From positions 1 through 64,000 of the forward strand of contig NZ_FVZF01000021.1 in assembly GCF_900168265.1 (NCBI RefSeq): a stretch of DNA of 64,000 bases, written 5' to 3'. Source of the stretch: Salegentibacter salarius. GTDB taxonomy: Bacteria; Bacteroidota; Bacteroidia; Flavobacteriales; Flavobacteriaceae. The notes under the pieces were generated by a model. It had not been told where the DNA came from. It saw only the letters and a list, made by a program, of their open reading frames with translations, and did no database searches. Both the position numbers and the translations under genes were made by a program. Shown one piece after another: positions 8,470 through 18,281 of this stretch (positions within the stretch are counted from its first letter, which is position 1; the number at the start of each line of letters is the position of its first letter).

Positions 8470-9390
8470 TTAAAGAACAATATCTTCAAAAGCAAAAATC
8501 GCTTTAAAGCCTTTGTTGTTGAAATACTCAAAAACCTCCACTTTGTCTCCGGTTACCATTACAAAGTCGCCGCCCCAGCCGCCAAGGCTTTTAACAGCTC
8601 CCGGAAAATCAGGAAAGCGTTCTTGTTTTACTTTTGGTGTTTGTAGTGCCCTGGATAATAAAGTCTCGTGAATATTGATGAGAAGCTGAAATTCAGTTAG
8701 CGTAGCACATTTCACAAATTGCTCGGTAAGTGAAGAGATTTTTTCTGATAAACCGGTTTTGTTTGCTTCAGGTAAAGCCTTGTAATGTTCAATCGCATCC
8801 CGACTATTCTTTTTCTCATTTAGGTAAACAAAAAATATATTATCAGAGAAATCAGGGTGAAAATTGCTTTTTAAAACCGAAGGGCCATTTTCGGTAAGCT
8901 GGTAAGTGATCGCCTGCTTGTTTTGTGCCGCAGCAATGTCATAACCACTGCCTCCAAAGGTGTTTTTAAGCAATTTAAAGGCATCTACTTCAACCCATTT
9001 AGCAATGTTGTTGATTAAGGTCGAAGAGGTTCCCAGGCCCCAATTTCTATTGAAATTTAAACGGGTATTAACTCTAATTCCGGTTTTTCCAGTCGAAAAT
9101 ATTTCCCGGTTTAATTTATGTGCTTCATTTAGGATCTCTACTAGTCGTTCTGAAACTTCTTTTTCTCCTTTTATATGATGAAATTCCCCATTTTTAAACT
9201 CAAATTCTCCCTGAAACCATAAATTACCATGTTCATCAAAACTATTCCATTCAACATTTTCGCCTTTAGAAGTTTCTATTTCCAGGGATTGGCCAAATTT
9301 TGTAGGAACCGCCAGAGCCTTTGCGCCATCTAAAACAGCATATTCTCCGGTAATTAAAAGTTTGCCATTACTGTAAAACTCTTTCCTCAT
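8470..9390 (-). CDS. GYDIA-family GHMP kinase (mevalonate-pathway kinase)
   Basis: The 306-residue protein carries the GHMP kinase signatures: an N-terminal GKLLITGEYAVLDGAKALAVP block, the ATP-binding GLGTSSTLIN motif (~res 120-129) and the family-defining GYDIAAAQ motif (~150). The C-terminal GGWGGDFVMV matches GHMP motif 3. Members of this Bacteroidota subfamily sit with HMG-CoA reductase and probably phosphorylate mevalonate or phosphomevalonate on the way to isopentenyl diphosphate; the exact substrate is not fixed by sequence. It is the downstream partner of the reductase gene and overlaps it by 4 bp. Confidence 0.88.
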   Translation of the reverse strand: MRKEFYSNGKLLITGEYAVLDGAKALAVPTKFGQSLEIETSKGENVEWNSFDEHGNLWFQGEFEFKNGEFHHIKGEKEVSERLVEILNEAHKLNREIFSTGKTGIRVNTRLNFNRNWGLGTSSTLINNIAKWVEVDAFKLLKNTFGGSGYDIAAAQNKQAITYQLTENGPSVLKSNFHPDFSDNIFFVYLNEKKNSRDAIEHYKALPEANKTGLSEKISSLTEQFVKCATLTEFQLLINIHETLLSRALQTPKVKQERFPDFPGAVKSLGGWGGDFVMVTGDKVEVFEYFNNKGFKAIFAFEDIVL

Positions 9391-10706
9391 GAATTTCTTA
9401 ATTTTTTCAACTCTTCAACAGCGCTGCTATGGGTTACGGTATGTTTGGTAAAATGTTGGGTGAGGGTTTTCTTTTCGGCTTCAGTGGCATTATATTGATT
9501 TAAAATATTCATTAAATGCATTTTCATGTGCCCTTGCTGAATCCCCGTTGTAGTTAAAGAATTAATGGCAGCAAAGTTTTGCGCGAGGCCGGCAACGGCT
9601 ACAATTTTCATCAATTCTTTAGCGCTGGGTTGCTGTAAGATATCCAGAGCAAGTTTAACTAAAGGGTGTAAGCTGGTTAATCCGCCAACTGTACCCAGAG
9701 CCAAAGGAATTTCTATCCAGAATTTAAAAATACCATTCTCAAGGCTGGCGTGGGTTAAGCTCGAGTATTTCCCGTTCCTGGCAGCATAAGCATGGATGCC
9801 GGCTTCTACCGCTCTAAAATCGTTTCCGGTAGCCAGAACCACGGCATCAATACCGTTCATGATCCCTTTGTTGTGGGTTACAGCACGATAAGGTTCTACT
9901 TCGGCAATATTTACGGCTTGTATAAATTTCTTTGCGAAATCTTCGCCGTTTAAATCTTTGTTTTCATTGAGTTCTTCTACCGGGCACGAAACTTCAGCTC
10001 TCACTAAACATTCCGGCACATAATTAGAAAGAATACTCATAATAATTTCTATATCCTTTTCTTCCGAAGAGAAATCGGGATAATTTCGGGCTTCATTTTG
10101 AAACACCTCTGCGAATTTCTCCAGGCAGGAATTTATAAAATTCGCACCCATAGAATCTTTAGTTTCAAACTCGCAATGCAGCTGGTAGTAATTAGCAATT
10201 TCAGCAGTTTTATCTTTCAGTTTTATATCTAAAACTCCACCACCGCGTTTTTCCATATTACGGGTAATAGGTTTTACCGCTTCCAAAAGTTTAGGTTTGG
10301 TAGCTTTAAAAAACTGCTCCAGCTTTTGCTTATTTCCGAAGAAATTAAAATGCACCTGACCTATTTTTTTTGTTTCAATTACCTCCGCTTTAAATCCGCC
10401 TCTGGTTCTCCAGAATTTAGCGGCTTTACTCGCCGCTGCGATCACCGAGCTTTCTTCAATCGCCATAGGAATAGCGAGTAAATCTCCATTGATTAGGAAA
10501 TTTGGTGCCAGGCCAAAAGGCAGGTAGAAATTAGATAAAGTATTTTCGGTAAATTCGTCGTGTAACTGTTGCAATCTGGAATCTTCGTTCCAGTATTGTC
10601 TAAGAACTGCCACATCCTCGGGACGGTTTTTAAGATAGGTTTCAGCTAGCCAGTCTATTTTCTCCTTCTTGGTAAGTCTGGAAAAGCCGGTGATAGGTTT
10701 TATCAT
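9387..10706 (-). CDS. mvaA: Hydroxymethylglutaryl-CoA reductase, class II
   Basis: A 439-residue class II (bacterial) HMG-CoA reductase, which interconverts HMG-CoA and mevalonate. Typical segments are the N-terminal STxxxFYLPFGLAPNFLING-like region, the catalytic-domain stretch THNKGIMNGIDAVVLATGNDFRAVEAG with the catalytic Lys and the NAD(P)-binding region, GGLTSLHPLVK, and the C-terminal catalytic His region (QQGHMKMHL). Class II enzymes were first described as degradative, but in Flavobacteriia they serve isoprenoid synthesis, which the adjacent mevalonate-type kinase supports. An exact TAnnTTTG element sits 25 bp upstream of the ATG. Confidence 0.93.
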   Translation of the reverse strand: MIKPITGFSRLTKKEKIDWLAETYLKNRPEDVAVLRQYWNEDSRLQQLHDEFTENTLSNFYLPFGLAPNFLINGDLLAIPMAIEESSVIAAASKAAKFWRTRGGFKAEVIETKKIGQVHFNFFGNKQKLEQFFKATKPKLLEAVKPITRNMEKRGGGVLDIKLKDKTAEIANYYQLHCEFETKDSMGANFINSCLEKFAEVFQNEARNYPDFSSEEKDIEIIMSILSNYVPECLVRAEVSCPVEELNENKDLNGEDFAKKFIQAVNIAEVEPYRAVTHNKGIMNGIDAVVLATGNDFRAVEAGIHAYAARNGKYSSLTHASLENGIFKFWIEIPLALGTVGGLTSLHPLVKLALDILQQPSAKELMKIVAVAGLAQNFAAINSLTTTGIQQGHMKMHLMNILNQYNATEAEKKTLTQHFTKHTVTHSSAVEELKKLRNS

Positions 10707-10730
10707 TTTTTGAAGCTAATTTAGAATTCA

Positions 10731-10738
10731 CAAAGATA
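10731..10738 (-). promoter_or_regulatory. Flavobacterial -7 element for mvaA
   Basis: Reads TATCTTTG on the minus strand, an exact match to the Bacteroidota TAnnTTTG consensus, 25 bp upstream of the reductase ATG. No well-spaced TTG (-33) was found, so this is a moderate call. Confidence 0.5.
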
Positions 10739-10887
10739 CAATTGTTATTTAAGGGAATTGTGCTTTCGGTTTTGAGAAAGTTTAAGCGATTTATCTTTAA
10801 CAAATCCTTAGTATTTAACACTCAAATACTACTCTTTTTGCTGAAATTTTAGTAAACTTGGCAATCAAAATTCATTCTATAAATTTT

Positions 10888-13059
10888 ATGAAGTTCTCAA
10901 AAATATTGGTTGGGTTGTTAATTGCGGCAACCTCAACAATTTACGCGCAGGATAAAGAAATTAGCCTCGAAGAAATCTATGACGGCACCTTTAGACAGGA
11001 ACGTTTACAATCCCTACAATCTTTAGAAAATGGCAAGGAATACGTGGTTTTAAATCGCGATCGCAATGCTAACACCAGTAGCATAGATGTATATTCTTAT
11101 AAAAGTGGCGATAAAGTTAGAAGTCTTTTAAATAGTGAAGATCTTAGTGAAATTTCCGGATTCCAGGGATTTGAGCTTAGTGAAAATGAAGATAAGATTT
11201 TGCTTTCTACCAATATGGAGCAAATTTACCGTCGCTCTTCCCGCGGAATTTATTATATCTATGATGTAGAAGATAAAACGCTTACCAAATTAAGCGATAA
11301 TAAAGTTCAGGAGCCAACTTTCTCTCCAGATGCTTCTAAAGTAGCTTACGTTATTGAAAATAATATTTACACTTACGATATCGCTTCGGGTGAAGAAACA
11401 CAGGTAACCACAGATGGAGAGAAGAACAAAATAATTAACGGGGTTACCGATTGGGTTTATGAAGAAGAATTTGCTTTTGTAAGAGCCTTCGATTGGAATA
11501 AAACCGGAACTCATTTAGCTTACCTTAAATTTGACGAAACCGAAGTTCCGGAATTTTCAATGGATATGTTTGGGCAGGATCTATACCCAAGTCAGCAGGT
11601 TTTTAAATATCCTAAAGCCGGAGAAACAAATTCTGAAGTTTCCCTTTATACTTATGAATTAGCTGCTGAAGAAAGTGAAAAAGTTGAACTTGGAGATTAT
11701 GAAGATTTTTATATTCCAAGAATTAAGTGGACACAGGATCCTGAGATTTTAAGTGTACAGGTTTTAAACAGGCACCAAAACGAACTTGATCTTATTTTCG
11801 TTGATGCTGAAGATAATGAAGCTGAAGTTGTAATGAATGAGACCGATGAAGCTTATATAGATATCACAAACAACCTTACTTTTCTTGAAGACAACAGTTT
11901 TATTTGGACTAGCGAAAAAGATGGTTGGAACCATATTTATCTTTATGATGAAGATGGCGAGCTAGAAAATCAGGTTACCAAAGGAAACTGGGAGGTAACT
12001 GACTATTATGGTTACGATAAAGATTCTAAGAAGATCTTTTATCAAAGTACAGAAAATGGAAGTGTAAACCGAGATGTATATTCTATAAAAATTAACGGTA
12101 AAAACAAAACCCGTTTAACTGAAAAAGAAGGAATGAACAGCGCCGATTTTAGCGCAGACTATACCTATTTTATCAATTCTTACACAAGCACCGAAACTCC
12201 TTATGAATTCACCTTACATAATGCGAAAAACGGTAAGCTGGTAAGAAAGATTAAAGATAATTCAGATTTACTGGAAACCGAAGCAGCCTATAACTTCGCT
12301 CCAAAAGAATTGAGTACTATAGAAGTGAATGGTAACGAGCTTAATATGTGGATGATCAAGCCTAACGATTTTGACGAAAATAAAGAATATCCATTATTAA
12401 TGTTTCAATATTCGGGTCCAGGTTCGCAGTCGGTTTCTAATTCTTACTTCGGCACTAACGATTACTGGTATCAGCTACTCGCTAACGAAGGTTACATTAT
12501 AGCAACTGTAGATGGTCGTGGTACCGGATTTAAAGGAGCAGACTTTAAAAAAGTAACCCAGAATGAACTTGGTAAGTATGAAGTTGAAGACCAAATTGCT
12601 GCGGCAAAAAAGTTTGGTGAAATGGAATATATAGATGAAAACCGAATTGGAATTTGGGGATGGAGCTACGGAGGTTTTATGTCTTCTAACGCTATTCTTA
12701 AAGGAAACGACACTTTCTCTATGGCTATAGCCGTAGCCCCGGTAATTAGCTGGAGATTTTACGATACCATCTATACCGAAAGATATATGACTACGCCTCA
12801 AGAAAATCCTTCAGGTTATGATGAGAATTCACCTATAAACCACGTAGAGAAATTAAAAGGAGATTACCTTTTAATTCACGGTGGCGGAGACGATAATGTA
12901 CACCTCCAAAACACTATGAGAATGGTTGAAGCTTTAGTACAGGCTAATAAACAATTTGACTGGGCTATTTACCCAGACAGAAATCACGGTATCTATGGTG
13001 GGAATACTAGGTTACACCTGTATACAATGATGACCGATTTTATCAAAGAAAAACTATAA
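10888..13059 (+). CDS. Dipeptidyl peptidase IV-type S9 serine peptidase
   Basis: A secreted exopeptidase that removes N-terminal X-Pro/X-Ala dipeptides. From the ATG at 10888 the product is 723 residues with a signal peptide (IAATSTIYAQ). A possible TTG start at 10858 is rejected because it would put ten charged residues ahead of the signal and overlaps a -7-like element (TAAACTTG, 10853-10860). The DPPIV_N beta-propeller spans about 90-440, including the paired-Glu motif WVYEEEF that binds the substrate N-terminus. The hydrolase domain holds the nucleophile in GWSYGG (Ser593), then GGGDDNVH (Asp) and DRNHGIYGG (His). Five base pairs separate it from a peptide transporter, giving a degrade-and-import pair. 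Confidence 0.95.
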   Translation: MKFSKILVGLLIAATSTIYAQDKEISLEEIYDGTFRQERLQSLQSLENGKEYVVLNRDRNANTSSIDVYSYKSGDKVRSLLNSEDLSEISGFQGFELSENEDKILLSTNMEQIYRRSSRGIYYIYDVEDKTLTKLSDNKVQEPTFSPDASKVAYVIENNIYTYDIASGEETQVTTDGEKNKIINGVTDWVYEEEFAFVRAFDWNKTGTHLAYLKFDETEVPEFSMDMFGQDLYPSQQVFKYPKAGETNSEVSLYTYELAAEESEKVELGDYEDFYIPRIKWTQDPEILSVQVLNRHQNELDLIFVDAEDNEAEVVMNETDEAYIDITNNLTFLEDNSFIWTSEKDGWNHIYLYDEDGELENQVTKGNWEVTDYYGYDKDSKKIFYQSTENGSVNRDVYSIKINGKNKTRLTEKEGMNSADFSADYTYFINSYTSTETPYEFTLHNAKNGKLVRKIKDNSDLLETEAAYNFAPKELSTIEVNGNELNMWMIKPNDFDENKEYPLLMFQYSGPGSQSVSNSYFGTNDYWYQLLANEGYIIATVDGRGTGFKGADFKKVTQNELGKYEVEDQIAAAKKFGEMEYIDENRIGIWGWSYGGFMSSNAILKGNDTFSMAIAVAPVISWRFYDTIYTERYMTTPQENPSGYDENSPINHVEKLKGDYLLIHGGGDDNVHLQNTMRMVEALVQANKQFDWAIYPDRNHGIYGGNTRLHLYTMMTDFIKEKL

Positions 13060-13064
13060 TCTAA

Positions 13065-14981
13065 ATGGCAACAGCAACAAACAGAGCACCTCAAAAAGAA
13101 CTTTTTGGGCATCCGGTAGGACTTTATATTTTATTTTTCACCGAAATGTGGGAACGTTTTTCCTATTATGGAATGCGTGCTATCCTGGTTTTATATCTAG
13201 TAAGTGCCACAACCGGCGGAAACGCAGGTCTTGGATGGACAGGTGGAGAAGCCATTGCCCTTTATGGTTGGTATACCATGCTTGTTTATGTAGCCTCCAT
13301 TCCCGGCGGAATTATAGCAGATAAACTGCTGGGCCAAAAGAAAACAGTTCTCTGGGGAGGAATAATCCTGGTAGCTGGTCACGGTATTTTGGCTGTAGAA
13401 GAAATGTGGGCATTTTATAGCGGACTAGCCTTAATTATTATTGGAGTTGGAATGCTTAAACCAAATATCTCAACAATGGTTGGAGGTTTATATAAGCCCG
13501 GTGATATAAGAAGAGATAAAGGTTTTACCATCTTTTATATAGGAATTAACCTTGGAGCTTTTCTATCCAGTTTAATCGTTGGTTATGTTGGTGAAAATAT
13601 TGGCTGGCACTATGGTTTTGGTCTCGCCGGTATTGCTATGGCATTTGGACTAATAGTTTACTTATGGGGGCAAAAGTACCTAGTGAATGTTGGAAACCTA
13701 TTATCTAAGGTTGAACGTAGTGAAGGAGCCTCTCTAAGCAATATGTTTAGTGAACTATTAAAGTCTCCACTTCAACTTGCTATTACTTCAATTTTAATGA
13801 TAGGTTCTATATATGTTCTTATCATGGTGTCCGTTCCATTTGGACTGCTGTATATCTTCTTAACTCTTGTAATCGCTTTGATGCTTATGGTGTACAAAGA
13901 TCTTACTACGCAAGTTATGAAAGACAGGTATGTAGTAATGATTTTATCATTTTTACTTGTAGTTGTTTTCTGGGGAGCTTTTGAGCAAGCTGGAGGATTA
14001 ATGAATATTTATGCGGCCGATAAGACAGATCGTACTTTATCTTTTAGTTTACCACTAATTGGTAATGAGGTGCCTGCAACCTGGTTTCAGTCCTTAAATG
14101 CCATGTTTATTATTATTTTTGGAGTAATAGTTGCAAATTTCTGGGCTAAAAGAAAGTTGAAGAACAAAGAAGCTTCTTCAATCTTTAAAATGGCTACAGG
14201 GGTAATTATTATGGGGCTTGGCTTTCTATTTATGGCCATAGCCGCAAAAGAATATACTGCATTTGAAAGTAAATCGGCCATGTATTGGTTAGTTCTTGCT
14301 TACTTACTGCATACCATTGGAGAATTATGTTCTTCACCGGTAGCACTTTCTTTTATTACCAAGCTGGCGCCGGTAAAATATGCTTCTCTTATGATGGGTG
14401 TTTATTTTGCTGCTACTGGACTTGGAAATAAAATGGCGGGACTTATTGGTGAATTCTCCCAGGGAGAACCGGCTACTGTTCAGTTAAGCACAGAAGGCAG
14501 TGATGTAGCTAATAGATTGCAATTAAACGATACCATACTTCAGAATAAAAACGACTTTACGTTTAATGGTTTTGTTTACCTGGACAATAATGAGCTTGCA
14601 GTGACTAATATGGAAACTGAAGCACCGGTAATGGGACTTATGGATTTTGAGAATAAAGATCAAAAGTCAGAGATCATAGCAAACCTCAAAGAAGAGGGGG
14701 TAACCGCACAGGATCCCTATCACGTAATGCTTAATTTTAGACAGGAAGAAGATAAAGTTGGATATTACGGAGATTTTGTGATCGAAGAAGTACAAACCCA
14801 GTTGGAATTCAGAACTTTTATTGGGATTACTATATTCACAACCGTATTTGGACTAATTGTGATTTTTATGTTGAAACCTTTAAAGCGATTAACGCACGGT
14901 GCTGAAGACAACGAGCGGGAAATGCTGGAGCAGGAGCAATATGAAATTGCAGATACAGAAAGGGATAAGAAAAATTCTTAA
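13065..14981 (+). CDS. POT/PTR2-family proton-dependent oligopeptide transporter
   Basis: The 638-residue protein has the POT signatures EMWERFSYYGMRAIL near the N-terminus and FTIFYIGINLGAFLSSLI (PTR2 motif) near residue 160, with at least 12 hydrophobic helices. It imports di- and tripeptides with protons across the inner membrane. A hydrophilic insert of about 100 residues (roughly 475-580) sits before the last helix and is expected to be periplasmic, a feature of the Bacteroidota branch. It follows the dipeptidyl peptidase gene by 5 bp, so the two are almost certainly co-expressed and act in sequence on peptides. Confidence 0.95.
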   Translation: MATATNRAPQKELFGHPVGLYILFFTEMWERFSYYGMRAILVLYLVSATTGGNAGLGWTGGEAIALYGWYTMLVYVASIPGGIIADKLLGQKKTVLWGGIILVAGHGILAVEEMWAFYSGLALIIIGVGMLKPNISTMVGGLYKPGDIRRDKGFTIFYIGINLGAFLSSLIVGYVGENIGWHYGFGLAGIAMAFGLIVYLWGQKYLVNVGNLLSKVERSEGASLSNMFSELLKSPLQLAITSILMIGSIYVLIMVSVPFGLLYIFLTLVIALMLMVYKDLTTQVMKDRYVVMILSFLLVVVFWGAFEQAGGLMNIYAADKTDRTLSFSLPLIGNEVPATWFQSLNAMFIIIFGVIVANFWAKRKLKNKEASSIFKMATGVIIMGLGFLFMAIAAKEYTAFESKSAMYWLVLAYLLHTIGELCSSPVALSFITKLAPVKYASLMMGVYFAATGLGNKMAGLIGEFSQGEPATVQLSTEGSDVANRLQLNDTILQNKNDFTFNGFVYLDNNELAVTNMETEAPVMGLMDFENKDQKSEIIANLKEEGVTAQDPYHVMLNFRQEEDKVGYYGDFVIEEVQTQLEFRTFIGITIFTTVFGLIVIFMLKPLKRLTHGAEDNEREMLEQEQYEIADTERDKKNS

Positions 14982-14997
14982 AATAGTATTTGAAACA

Positions 14998-15028
14998 AAA
15001 GACGTTCTTTAATTTTAGGAACGTTTTT
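14998..15028 (+). terminator. Hairpin terminator after the peptide transporter
   Basis: Arms aaagacgttctt (14998-15009) and aggaacgttttt (15017-15028) pair over 12 positions with two G-U wobbles, followed by a T-rich stretch. It separates the transporter from the thioredoxin-like gene. Confidence 0.7.
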
Positions 15029-15056
15029 TGTTTTACAAACATTCTAAAAGCGATAC

Positions 15057-15596
15057 ATGATTAGAGTAATTACCATATTTTTTCTGTTTATAGGAATTAA
15101 TAGCCAGGCCCAGGAGATTAACTGGATGAGTATGAATGAAGCTCTGGCAGCACAGGAAAAAGAACCTAAAAAGATATTTATGGATGCCTATACCGTTTGG
15201 TGCGGCCCCTGTAAAATGTTAGATAAGAATACTTTTACCAACAACGATGTAATCGAGTTTGTAAATGAAAATTATTATCCGGTAAAGTTTAATGCTGAAG
15301 GTCCTGAGGAAATTGATTTTAAAGGGCAGCTATTTAAAAATCCGCAATACGATCCTGAAAAGAAGCAAAGAAGAAATTCGCCCCACCAATTGGCAAGGGC
15401 TTTAAAAATTACCGGCTATCCAAGCCTTGTTTTCTTTGATGAAGAAGCGAATTTAATTGCTCCTATTCCAGGGTATAGAACCCCACAACAGCTGGAGCTT
15501 TATTTAAAACTCTTTGCGGAAGATGAATATAAAAAAATGACTTCTAAAGAAGCTTTTGCGGAATACCAGGAGAATTTTGAGGGTTCTTTTGAGTAA
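15057..15596 (+). CDS. Secreted thioredoxin-like protein
   Basis: A 179-residue protein with a signal peptide ending near NSQAQ (residue ~19) and a thioredoxin fold holding the redox motif WCGPC (~res 48-52) plus the cis-Pro in ITGYPSLVFF. It probably reduces or isomerises disulfides in the periplasm. The KKIFMDAYTVWCGPCK layout is that of the thioredoxin_7/DUF255-like subgroup rather than of TlpA. It stands alone between a terminator and the convergent comEC gene, so partners cannot be inferred. Confidence 0.88.
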   Translation: MIRVITIFFLFIGINSQAQEINWMSMNEALAAQEKEPKKIFMDAYTVWCGPCKMLDKNTFTNNDVIEFVNENYYPVKFNAEGPEEIDFKGQLFKNPQYDPEKKQRRNSPHQLARALKITGYPSLVFFDEEANLIAPIPGYRTPQQLELYLKLFAEDEYKKMTSKEAFAEYQENFEGSFE

Positions 15597-15643
15597 AATA
15601 TTTCAATTTCAAGTAAAATTTAAGTGTTAGTTGATAGTGGGCC

Positions 15644-17689
15644 TTATGGTTCAGTAGAGATGCGAAAAGCTCCGTTTTTACCTGTATGGTGAAAACGGGT
15701 TTTTTGTTTTTTGGCGGTTTCTGCCCAACGGGATACATAACTATGATAATTACTCCCGTCGGCAACAATTATCTTTGGATTTAAACCTCTAATTAGTCGT
15801 TCTAAGTTGATTTTAGGTGAATTCCGAAGTAAGACTACATCTGGATTAAAATGATTCAACTTGTAAACTGCGCTGCTGTCAACAATTAAAATTGATGCCT
15901 TAGAAGTATTTAAAATATCAGGAATTATCTTTTCTTCAATTTTGTTAATATTTCTTCCCGTTTTGTAATCTTTTAGCCGAATTTCATCTTGCAGCTTATC
16001 TTCCAAATTATGGTAAAGCGTAAACTGTTTTGGCTCATCAATACCTATCATAGTTTTTCTGGGTTTATGAAAAACGATATTTTCTAAAGTTGAATTCTGT
16101 ATTTTGCTATAGAGCATACTGCTTTGAAATATTAGAATTCCGCAGAGAAAGAAAACAAGATTTCTGAAGCTTTTTTGATAGATTAAAAGAATGAAAAAGA
16201 AAATTAGTAGATAGGCACTGAGGTTTTGCCAGATATTAAAATGGATATCGGTAAATACAAAATTTTCTTTCCCTGCCACCCAACCAATAAATTGATTCAT
16301 TAAGCCAATAAGTTTCCCGTAGGTTTCAGCTAGAATGTCTGGCAGGATTTTCAATAAAGCTAGGAGAATAACGAGAATTCCCAGGCCGAGAATTAGTCCC
16401 AGAACCGGTAAAACTACTAGGTTAGAAAGAAAGAATAAACCTGGAAACTGATGAAAATAAAATAAACTTAAAGGTAAAACCCCAATTTGTGCAACGATGC
16501 TCACCGTAAATAAACCCCAGAAGTACTTTGTGATTTTAAACTTTGGTTGCCAAAGTTTAAAAAGTTTAGGTTGAATGGTGACAATTGCAAAAACCGCAAG
16601 ATAACTCAGCTGAAAACCTACCTGAAATATGAAATAAGGATTTACAAGCAGTAAAATAAACAGCGAAATAAACAAACTGTTCAAAACACTGGTTTTTCGT
16701 CGCATTTGCATCCCAATAGCGATAAAAGAAAACATCGTCACCGCCCGAACTACCGATGGCGAAAGTCCTGCTAGCATAGCAAAACTCCACATTAAAGAAA
16801 TTAGAATGAAGGTTTTAAGAATAAGTCCGTTTTTTAGATAATTGAGAGGAGTGAAGAGCCAATTTAAAATGAGCAAAATAATCCCAACGTGGAGACCGGA
16901 AACGGCTAGAATATGAATGGCGCCTGCTGCAGCATATTCATCGTAAATCTCTTTTGAGATATCCTGCCTCTGCCCTAATAATAAAGCCTGCATGATAGCT
17001 AATTCATCTTTATTGAATTTCGCTTCAGATAGGTTTTGAATTAATTGCTCCCTGAAATTAGAAATATGAGTAAAAAGCGTATTTTCTTTATTTGGTAAAA
17101 TTCGGATCTCGGTTTTTCTCAGTTGCAATTGCTTTTCAACCCTTTGCTTTTGCATAAACTTTCGGTAATTAAACCGATAGGGATTTAAAGGTTCAGCAAT
17201 ATTTGTAGGCTTATTTGGGACAAGCAATTTCATTCCGGGCTTTATATTACCGGAAATAGAATCCTTCGAAATATTGAGTAAGATCTTTCCTTTTATTGGA
17301 GTTGAATTTTTATCTGAAAAGATCCTTTCGGCTTCAGCGATATACGGCTGGCTGTAAAGATTGGATTTCAGGGCTTCAATGACACGAATTTGCATTATAT
17401 CTGCTTCAGCAGTATGAAAATTGATATAATGTTGCGGCTGATTTTTAGGTTGATGAAGATGCGCCGTTGCAAATCCTAAGCTAAAGATCAAACTCCAGGT
17501 ACATATTCCGAAGAACGCATCGTCAAATAGTTTTTTGCGCGCTCTAAAAAAGCTCAAACAGAAAATAAGAAATGATGAACCTAAAAATATAAAAAGCGGT
17601 ATTGAAGGCAGATCAATAGAAAATCCGGCAATGATTCCCAGGATCAGGAATATGGAAAGTTTTATGATAGTAAAATTCAAAAATTGCAT
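15644..17689 (-). CDS. ComEC/Rec2-family membrane protein
   Basis: A 681-residue polytopic protein with the ComEC architecture: N-terminal helices, an OB-fold-like DUF4131 region (about 30-190), and the Competence domain (about 225-500) with the hallmark HILAVSGLHVGIILLILNW. ComEC proteins form the inner-membrane channel for DNA uptake. The C-terminal ~140 residues (PRKTMIGIDEP... onwards) do not show the HxHxDH metallo-beta-lactamase motif of full-length ComEC, so the nuclease-like domain is absent or strongly diverged. It is the last gene of the surE-lpxB-NlpC/P60 run. In non-competent flavobacteria its function is unproven. Confidence 0.88.
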   Translation of the reverse strand: MQFLNFTIIKLSIFLILGIIAGFSIDLPSIPLFIFLGSSFLIFCLSFFRARKKLFDDAFFGICTWSLIFSLGFATAHLHQPKNQPQHYINFHTAEADIMQIRVIEALKSNLYSQPYIAEAERIFSDKNSTPIKGKILLNISKDSISGNIKPGMKLLVPNKPTNIAEPLNPYRFNYRKFMQKQRVEKQLQLRKTEIRILPNKENTLFTHISNFREQLIQNLSEAKFNKDELAIMQALLLGQRQDISKEIYDEYAAAGAIHILAVSGLHVGIILLILNWLFTPLNYLKNGLILKTFILISLMWSFAMLAGLSPSVVRAVTMFSFIAIGMQMRRKTSVLNSLFISLFILLLVNPYFIFQVGFQLSYLAVFAIVTIQPKLFKLWQPKFKITKYFWGLFTVSIVAQIGVLPLSLFYFHQFPGLFFLSNLVVLPVLGLILGLGILVILLALLKILPDILAETYGKLIGLMNQFIGWVAGKENFVFTDIHFNIWQNLSAYLLIFFFILLIYQKSFRNLVFFLCGILIFQSSMLYSKIQNSTLENIVFHKPRKTMIGIDEPKQFTLYHNLEDKLQDEIRLKDYKTGRNINKIEEKIIPDILNTSKASILIVDSSAVYKLNHFNPDVVLLRNSPKINLERLIRGLNPKIIVADGSNYHSYVSRWAETAKKQKTRFHHTGKNGAFRISTEP

Positions 17690-17738
17690 CCCTGTTGTTT
17701 TTTGTAGGGCGGCAATTATCTACGGAAGATACTAAAAA

Positions 17739-18278
17739 TTATAAAATACGACGGGCCATAACAAAATTACCGTTCCAATAAGGCTCAGAAAGAGAGGAGA
17801 CAATTACACCCCGGGAGGTAGAGGCGTGAATAAAGTAGATATCGTCACGTTCTATCTCTACCACCAAGCCTACGTGATTAATAACTTTGCGATTCTTGTT
17901 GGTTTCAAAAAAAAGAAGGTCCCCGGGATTTACCTCTTTTATATACAGGCGTTCACCTTCCAGAGACATTGCACGAGAGGTTCTGGGAATTGCGATATCC
18001 TCTTCTAAAAATGCGGTGTAAATAAGTCCGGAGCAGTCCATACCTCGCTTTGTAGTTCCGCCGTATTTATAGCGCGTGCCTTCAAAACTTTTTGCGTTAG
18101 AAATAATATTATAAACCTTTTCATTGGCAGGTTCAATTTCAGAATTTCCAGGGCGGGAATATCTCTCAGAACGGTTTTCTTCACTTTTGGTGGTGATAAC
18201 TTTAGAGCGGGAGCTTCCGCAGGAAATAAGACTTATAAGAAAAAAGCCTAAGAAAAGTGATTTAAAAATATTCTGCAT
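17739..18278 (-). CDS. NlpC/P60 (C40) family lipoprotein peptidase
   Basis: A 179-residue lipoprotein with lipobox LISC (Cys ~20) and one NlpC/P60 domain (about 60-175). The catalytic Cys lies in GMDCSGLIYTAF, the His in NHVGLVVE, and a third polar residue in YFIHAST. Such enzymes cut D-Glu-diaminopimelate links of peptidoglycan stem peptides (Spr/MepS-like), allowing wall expansion. It lies 3 bp downstream of lpxB and about 50 bp upstream of comEC on the same strand. Confidence 0.92.
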   Translation of the reverse strand: MQNIFKSLFLGFFLISLISCGSSRSKVITTKSEENRSERYSRPGNSEIEPANEKVYNIISNAKSFEGTRYKYGGTTKRGMDCSGLIYTAFLEEDIAIPRTSRAMSLEGERLYIKEVNPGDLLFFETNKNRKVINHVGLVVEIERDDIYFIHASTSRGVIVSSLSEPYWNGNFVMARRIL

Positions 18279-18281
18279 AGA

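Noticed and set aside
10858-10887. TTG start for the dipeptidyl peptidase
   Set aside because: Places ten residues before a good signal peptide and overlaps a -7-like promoter element.
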